Positions 60,140 to 64,000 of a stretch of DNA of 64,000 bases are shown one piece after another; position 1 is the first letter of the stretch; each line of letters opens with the position of its first letter. Origin of the DNA: Candidatus Handelsmanbacteria bacterium (GTDB taxonomy: Bacteria > Latescibacterota > UBA2968 > UBA8231); assembly GCA_016867395.1 (NCBI GenBank), contig VGJS01000017.1, positions 1 to 64,000 of the forward strand, written 5' to 3'. The notes beneath the pieces are model-generated. The model was not told the origin of the DNA and made no database searches. It saw nothing but the letters and a program-made list of their open reading frames with translations. The position numbers and the translations under genes are program-made.

Positions 60140-60955
60140 ATGCGCCCTGCCTGGATCAACGCGGTCCTCTTCGCCCTGCTGGCCCTGGCCCTCCCGGTCT
60201 GCGCCCGCCAGGCGGGCCTGCTCGTGCCGGCCTATTTCTATCCTGCCTGGGACGATCGGCGGGCCAACTGTTGGGACAAGTTGATCGCCGCCGCTCCCCG
60301 CGTGCCCCTGGTGGCCATCCTGAACCCGGCCAGCGGCCCGGGCAAGAGGCGCATCCCCGACTACGCCCGCGCCGTGGACTCCCTCCACACGGCCGGGGGC
60401 CGGGCGATCGGGTACGTGCACACCAGCTACGCCCAGCGCCCTCTGCAAGAGGTGCTGGGCGAGGTGGACGCCTACTACGAACGCTACGCCCTGGACGGGA
60501 TCTTCTTCGACGAGACCACCGGGGACACCGCCGCCGCCCACCTGGCTTACTACCGGGCCTGCGGCGACCACGTCCGGCAGCGCGCCCCCGGTGCCCTGGT
60601 GGTGCTCAACCCAGGCACCGACGCTGATCAGGCTTACCTCGAATCCGCCTCCTGCCTGCTGCTCTTCGAGAACGACCAGGCCAACGCCTCCCTGCTGGCC
60701 TGGCAAGCGCCGGCCTGGGTCCCAGCGGCACCCGACACGCAGGTGGCGGTGTTGGCCTATCACCTGGCCGACGAGGCCGCCATGCAGGCGGTGCTGGAGC
60801 GGGCCTTGCAGGCCGGGGTTGGCTGGATCTACCTGACCGATGACACCCTGCCCAACCCCTGGGACACCCTGCCGGCTTTCTGGGAAGCCCAGGTGCAGGC
60901 CCTGGTCCGCTTCAACCAGTTGCCAGGGGAGCAAACCCTCACCCCAGAGCGTTAA
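60140..60955 (+). CDS. Spherulation-specific family 4-like secreted protein
   Basis: 271 residues with a Sec signal (ALLALALPVCARQA). A TIM-barrel-like protein of the spherulin 4 family: GLLVPAYFYPAWDDRRAN, PLVAILNPASGPGKR, GRAIGYVHTSYAQRP, YALDGIFFDETTGD, LVVLNPGTDADQAYL. The bacterial relatives may act on cell-surface polysaccharide (endo-alpha-galactosaminidase-like GH114 relatives). First gene of the lipoprotein cluster, separated by 37 bases from the next. Confidence 0.75.
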   Translation: MRPAWINAVLFALLALALPVCARQAGLLVPAYFYPAWDDRRANCWDKLIAAAPRVPLVAILNPASGPGKRRIPDYARAVDSLHTAGGRAIGYVHTSYAQRPLQEVLGEVDAYYERYALDGIFFDETTGDTAAAHLAYYRACGDHVRQRAPGALVVLNPGTDADQAYLESASCLLLFENDQANASLLAWQAPAWVPAAPDTQVAVLAYHLADEAAMQAVLERALQAGVGWIYLTDDTLPNPWDTLPAFWEAQVQALVRFNQLPGEQTLTPER

Positions 60956-60992
60956 AGTTGCAGACGTTCAGCCTCTTGCCCCGCTAAAACAT

Positions 60993-62363
60993 ATGGCCGG
61001 AACGCGGTTGAGGAAGTGGTCCTGGGTGGTCGTCCTGCTCCTGCTTGCCGGCTGCGCGGCCGGGTATTCGAGCCTGATGCGGGTCCCCCTCAAGCGCCTG
61101 GAGCGCCGCGACTACGATGGGGCCCTGGCCCGCCTCGAAAAACCCGAGGGCAAGACCAACAAACTGCTCTACCGGCTGGAGCGGGGCCTGATCTTCCACT
61201 ACCAGGGCCAGTACGCCGCCTCCAACCAGGAATTCGAGAAGGCCGAGACCCTCATCGACGAACTCTACACCCGCTCGGTCTCGCGCCAACTGGCCTCCCT
61301 GATCACCAACGACGCGGTCATCCCCTACAGCGGCGAGGAGTTCGAGCGGGCCTATATCCACTATTACCGCGCCCTCAACTACGCCTCCCTGGGGCTCCCC
61401 GAGGACGCCCTGGTCGAATGCCGCAAGGCCAACCTCCGGCTGGCCGACTACGCCCAGGCGGCCGACTACCAGCTCAGCTACAAGAACGACGCCTTCATCC
61501 AGTACATGACCGGGCTCTTCTACGAGGCCCAGGGCGAGTGGAACGACGCGTACATCTCCTACAAGGACGCCGAACAGGGCTACCAGGCGTACCAGCGCTC
61601 CTTTGGCCTGGCCATTCCCCCCACCCTGCCCCTGGACCTGGCCCGCCTGGCCGGGCGCCTCGGTTTTGCCGACGAGCAAGCGGCGCACGTCGAGCGGTAC
61701 CAGATCGATCCGGCTACCCTCGCCCCGGCTGGGGGAGGCCAGGTGGTGGTCTTCGTCGAACAGGGCTTTATCGCCCGCAAGCGCCAGCACGAGATCCAGG
61801 TCCCCCTGCTCAAGAACGACGACACCCACGAGATCTGGAACCTCTCCGACCAGTTGTGCTACCGCTATTACCACCCCCACCCCTTCTACGCCGAGGTGGA
61901 CTACTGGCTGCGGGTGGCCCTGCCGGTTTACCAGCAGGTCCCCTCCCAGGTCCGGGGCGCCAGACTCAGCGGGGGGGGGCGCAAGGCGCAGGGGGTGCTG
62001 GCCGCGGACCTCGACGCCGTCGCCATCAAGACCTTGCAGGAGAAGGAGAACTCCATCCTAGCCAAGACCCTGGCCCGGGCCCTGGCCAAGTACCTGATCA
62101 CCCAAAAGGCCAAGAAAGAGAATGAAGTCCTGGGCGAGCTGCTCAACCTGATCGGATTCTCCACCGAGGCCGCCGACACCCGCGGTTGGCTCTCCCTGCC
62201 CTCCCGGGTCCTGTTGGCGCGTTTTTCTCTGCCGGCGGGAACAGTGGATCTGACTTTGGAGTTATTAGATGGCAGAGGCCAGATCGTGGAAACCCAGGTA
62301 TTTCCGGGGGTGCAGGTGGCGGCGGGCAAGACCCTTTTCTTAAATTACCGGAGCTTTCGCTGA
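60993..62363 (+). CDS. TPR-like outer-membrane lipoprotein (COG3014-type)
   Basis: 456 residues. The signal reads KWSWVVVLLLLAGC with lipidated Cys21. The next ~200 residues are helical TPR-like pairs (YHYQGQYAASNQEFEKAETL, ALNYASLGLPEDALVECRKA, FYEAQGEWNDAYISYKDAE). The remainder, with QVVVFVEQGFIARKRQ and a mixed C-terminal domain, matches an uncharacterised family found next to LpoB-like proteins. Probably faces the periplasm and takes part in an envelope complex with the following genes. ATG at 60993. Confidence 0.72.
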   Translation: MAGTRLRKWSWVVVLLLLAGCAAGYSSLMRVPLKRLERRDYDGALARLEKPEGKTNKLLYRLERGLIFHYQGQYAASNQEFEKAETLIDELYTRSVSRQLASLITNDAVIPYSGEEFERAYIHYYRALNYASLGLPEDALVECRKANLRLADYAQAADYQLSYKNDAFIQYMTGLFYEAQGEWNDAYISYKDAEQGYQAYQRSFGLAIPPTLPLDLARLAGRLGFADEQAAHVERYQIDPATLAPAGGGQVVVFVEQGFIARKRQHEIQVPLLKNDDTHEIWNLSDQLCYRYYHPHPFYAEVDYWLRVALPVYQQVPSQVRGARLSGGGRKAQGVLAADLDAVAIKTLQEKENSILAKTLARALAKYLITQKAKKENEVLGELLNLIGFSTEAADTRGWLSLPSRVLLARFSLPAGTVDLTLELLDGRGQIVETQVFPGVQVAAGKTLFLNYRSFR

Positions 62364-62375
62364 GGAGTTTGGACT

Positions 62376-63218
62376 ATGAGACCTATCCTCACCGCCCTCG
62401 CTCTCGTTACCCTCGCCGCGCTGCACGCCCCGGCCCAGCAGCCCGCCTCCCCTGGCCAGGTGCCCAGGAAAGTGCTCGACGAGGGTTACCTGTTCAACAT
62501 CGTCGATTGGGATGGCGGCCAGTTGCCCAAGCTGTACGAGCGTTCGGACCAGTTGCCCCTCAGCCTGTCGGATATCCGCCAGTTGAGCGCCAACCGGTTC
62601 AGCGACGCAGCCATCATCAAGATGCTCGAAGAGCGCCGCTGCGCCTGCGACGCCTCGGTGGACGCGCTGGTAGGCCTCAAACAGGCCGGCGTCTCCGAGG
62701 CGGTGATCGCCGCCCTCTCCCTGCACGCCCTGCCGCCCAACCGCGCCCTGGATCTGCGCATCTCCCTCGACTTCGAGGGGGTGGGCGGGGCCGACCAGGT
62801 CTCCGCTCAGGCGCGCAAGGGGTATCTCTACCTGATCGTCCCCGACGGGGACCGCGAGCGGGTGTTCTTTGCCGATTTGCAGGCCGTGCTGGCCGGCCGC
62901 TGGCAGCGCGACGCCCTGGTCGACAACACCGACCTGCTCCTGCCCAAGCAGGTGCGCCGGGTGGCCTTCGAGGCCCGGGTGCCACTCAAGGTCCACGGCC
63001 GCAAAAAGGCCCAGGTCTTCACCTCCACCCGCCCGGATATCTACAAATCCACCGACATCCCCGCCACCGACCGGGACGGGGTGCAGTCCTTCGAGTTCGA
63101 CTATCCGACTAGCTCGCTGCAACAGGGCTGTACCCTACAGGTGCTCTACCGACAGGACGCCCTGCTGCCCGACAAATGGCGTCTGGTCCGCTCGCACTTC
63201 GAGTGCGAGTGGGAATGA
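62376..63218 (+). CDS. Uncharacterised periplasmic protein
   Basis: 280 residues with a signal sequence (ILTALALVTLAALHAPAQ). A region around 60-110 has helices in pairs (ANRFSDAAIIKMLEERRCAC, VGLKQAGVSEAVIAALS), typical of small SHOCT/saposin-like repeats found in envelope proteins. After that come beta strands with RKGYLYLIVPDGDRERVFFAD, and a C-terminal beta domain (CTLQVLYRQDALLPDKWRLV). No family recognised. Tightly spaced between the TPR lipoprotein (12 bases) and the LpoB-like gene (23 bases). Confidence 0.65.
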   Translation: MRPILTALALVTLAALHAPAQQPASPGQVPRKVLDEGYLFNIVDWDGGQLPKLYERSDQLPLSLSDIRQLSANRFSDAAIIKMLEERRCACDASVDALVGLKQAGVSEAVIAALSLHALPPNRALDLRISLDFEGVGGADQVSAQARKGYLYLIVPDGDRERVFFADLQAVLAGRWQRDALVDNTDLLLPKQVRRVAFEARVPLKVHGRKKAQVFTSTRPDIYKSTDIPATDRDGVQSFEFDYPTSSLQQGCTLQVLYRQDALLPDKWRLVRSHFECEWE

Positions 63219-63241
63219 AAGACAGGAAAGGAGCCTCTTAG

Positions 63242-63835
63242 ATGAGACCGATGTGGATAGTACTGGCCCTCGCCAGCCTGATGGCCGCCTGTGCGCCCCG
63301 CGCCTTCACCCGGGGCCAGTACGGGGACCCGGCCGAAATCAGCATGCTGGGCGACGACTGGAACCAGAACGACATGCAACTGACCGCCAGGGACATCGTC
63401 TCCTCCCTGGAGACCTGGGTCACCCAAAACCCTGGGGGCGAAAAACCGGTGGTGGTCCTCGAAACCTTCAAGAACCGCACCACCGAGCACATCGACACCC
63501 AGGCCTTGTACGACCACATCAAGACCGCCCTGATCCACAGCGGCAAGTTCACCTTCCTCGACAAGGCCGCCCGCCGTGAGATTGCCGAGGAGAGCCAGTA
63601 CCAGAACGAATCCGGGTACGTGGACCCCAACCAGGCCGTGGCCGTGGGCAGACAGAAGGGCGCCCAATTCCTGTTAGGTGGGGTCATCACCTCCACGGTC
63701 CAACAGGTGGGGCCGGACAAGGTGGCTTACTACAAGACCACCTTCGAGCTGACCAATCTCGAAAGCACCGAGATCGTCTGGACCGACCACAAGGAGATCA
63801 CCAAGCACTTCAAGAAGAAGAGTGTGGGATTCTGA
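63242..63835 (+). CDS. LpoB-like lipoprotein (penicillin-binding protein activator)
   Basis: 197 residues; lipoprotein signal VLALASLMAAC with Cys17. The mature part follows LpoB: LGDDWNQNDMQLTARDIVSSL, VVVLETFKNRTTEHIDTQ, HSGKFTFLDKAARREIAEE, GAQFLLGGVITSTVQQVG and FELTNLESTEIVW. In E. coli, LpoB reaches from the outer membrane to stimulate PBP1B. In many other bacteria the gene occurs, as here, with the COG3014 lipoprotein; whether it touches a penicillin-binding protein in this organism is unknown. It has GGAG upstream. Confidence 0.78.
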   Translation: MRPMWIVLALASLMAACAPRAFTRGQYGDPAEISMLGDDWNQNDMQLTARDIVSSLETWVTQNPGGEKPVVVLETFKNRTTEHIDTQALYDHIKTALIHSGKFTFLDKAARREIAEESQYQNESGYVDPNQAVAVGRQKGAQFLLGGVITSTVQQVGPDKVAYYKTTFELTNLESTEIVWTDHKEITKHFKKKSVGF

Positions 63836-63849
63836 TAAGGGAGACGATC

Positions 63850-64000
63850 ATGAGCCGCTGGATCTGGACTTCGATGGCATTGTTCGCCCTGGCCGCAGCC
63901 GCCGGCGCCGCTGAGCCCGAACCCGGCCGCACCGACGGCCCGCCGGGCAGCGAGTACGGCAAGGGCGGATACCCCTATCACCGCACCCCCGGCCAGTTCT
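63850..64000 (+). CDS. Secreted protein, cut by the window end
   Basis: Starts at ATG 63850, 14 bases after the LpoB-like stop, with GGGAGA upstream. A signal peptide is visible (WTSMALFALAAAAGAAEP), followed by a Pro/Gly-rich mature start (GPPGSEYGKGGYPYHR). The frame is still open at base 64000. Belongs to the envelope cluster, but too little remains to assign a function. Confidence 0.6.
   Translation, partial: MSRWIWTSMALFALAAAAGAAEPEPGRTDGPPGSEYGKGGYPYHRTPGQF

Noticed and set aside
1-64000. CRISPR arrays, tRNA or rRNA genes, integrases and classical IS transposases
   Set aside because: No regularly spaced direct repeats, no tRNA-like cloverleaf or rRNA signature, and no transposase or integrase motif were recognised on either strand.

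Overview
The window is about two-thirds G+C and gene-dense. Genes run in short same-strand groups joined by ATGA, GTGA or TGATG overlaps. Gram-negative features are plentiful: lipoproteins with clear lipoboxes, a TonB-like DUF4159 family, an LpoB-like protein and Sec signal peptides. The gene mix includes three phytanoyl-CoA dioxygenase homologues, three Gfo/Idh/MocA oxidoreductases, three enolase-superfamily proteins, DUF5916, GH172 and GH29. This resembles uncultivated polysaccharide-degrading bacteria of the Latescibacterota/Poribacteria kind (FCB-like). That placement is inference from content; no rRNA, tRNA or universal marker gene is present to fix it.

Layout. 1-7.8 kb: PhyH dioxygenase, DUF5916 surface protein, decayed Ldh_2 dehydrogenase, DUF4159 gene with an internal stop, methyltransferase and oxidoreductase. 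7.9-11.5 kb: acyltransferase, PIG-L deacetylase and ornithine-cyclodeaminase homologue in tight succession. 11.7-19.9 kb: a likely sugar-acid operon (two enolase-superfamily proteins, MFS transporter, epimerase, tandem GNAT) ending in a wrecked YetA/rhamnogalacturonan-lyase-like gene. 19.9-25.5 kb, minus strand: second broken DUF4159 gene, an unknown TIM-barrel-like protein, two EamA permeases (one damaged) and an enolase-superfamily enzyme. 25.7-29.6 kb: complete potABCD-type polyamine importer. 29.6-36.8 kb: PhyH, NhaR-like regulator, zinc-ribbon protein, TerC, GH172, PhyH with an amber codon, GNAT, SGNH hydrolase and LMW phosphatase. 36.8-41.3 kb, minus strand: large glycoside-hydrolase-like protein, octopine-dehydrogenase family enzyme and oxidoreductase. 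41.4-46.5 kb: EndoQ-like PHP nuclease fused to a UvrD helicase, then a zincin peptidase and an alpha-L-fucosidase. 46.8-50.6 kb, minus strand: agmatine deiminase and N-carbamoylputrescine amidase (agmatine to putrescine), GH43-like propeller and alpha/beta hydrolase. 50.9-57.5 kb: heterodimeric ABC exporter, Tet(M)-like ribosome-protection GTPase and mannonate dehydratase. 57.5-60 kb, minus strand: TrmH methyltransferase, oxidoreductase and P-loop ATPase. 60.1-64 kb: envelope lipoprotein operon with an LpoB-like protein, cut by the window end.

Two themes stand out. First, a small palindromic repeat family has three copies. Two are intergenic (46508-46758, 50664-50926) and one lies in frame inside the helicase coding sequence (43398-43545). 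Second, an unusually high number of genes carry in-frame stops, G-run frameshifts or small deletions while most of the protein stays recognisable. That could be real decay, recoding or assembly error. Functionally, the polyamine importer and the agmatine-to-putrescine pair fit together, and the exporter plus ribosome-protection GTPase look like a translationally coupled self-protection cassette.
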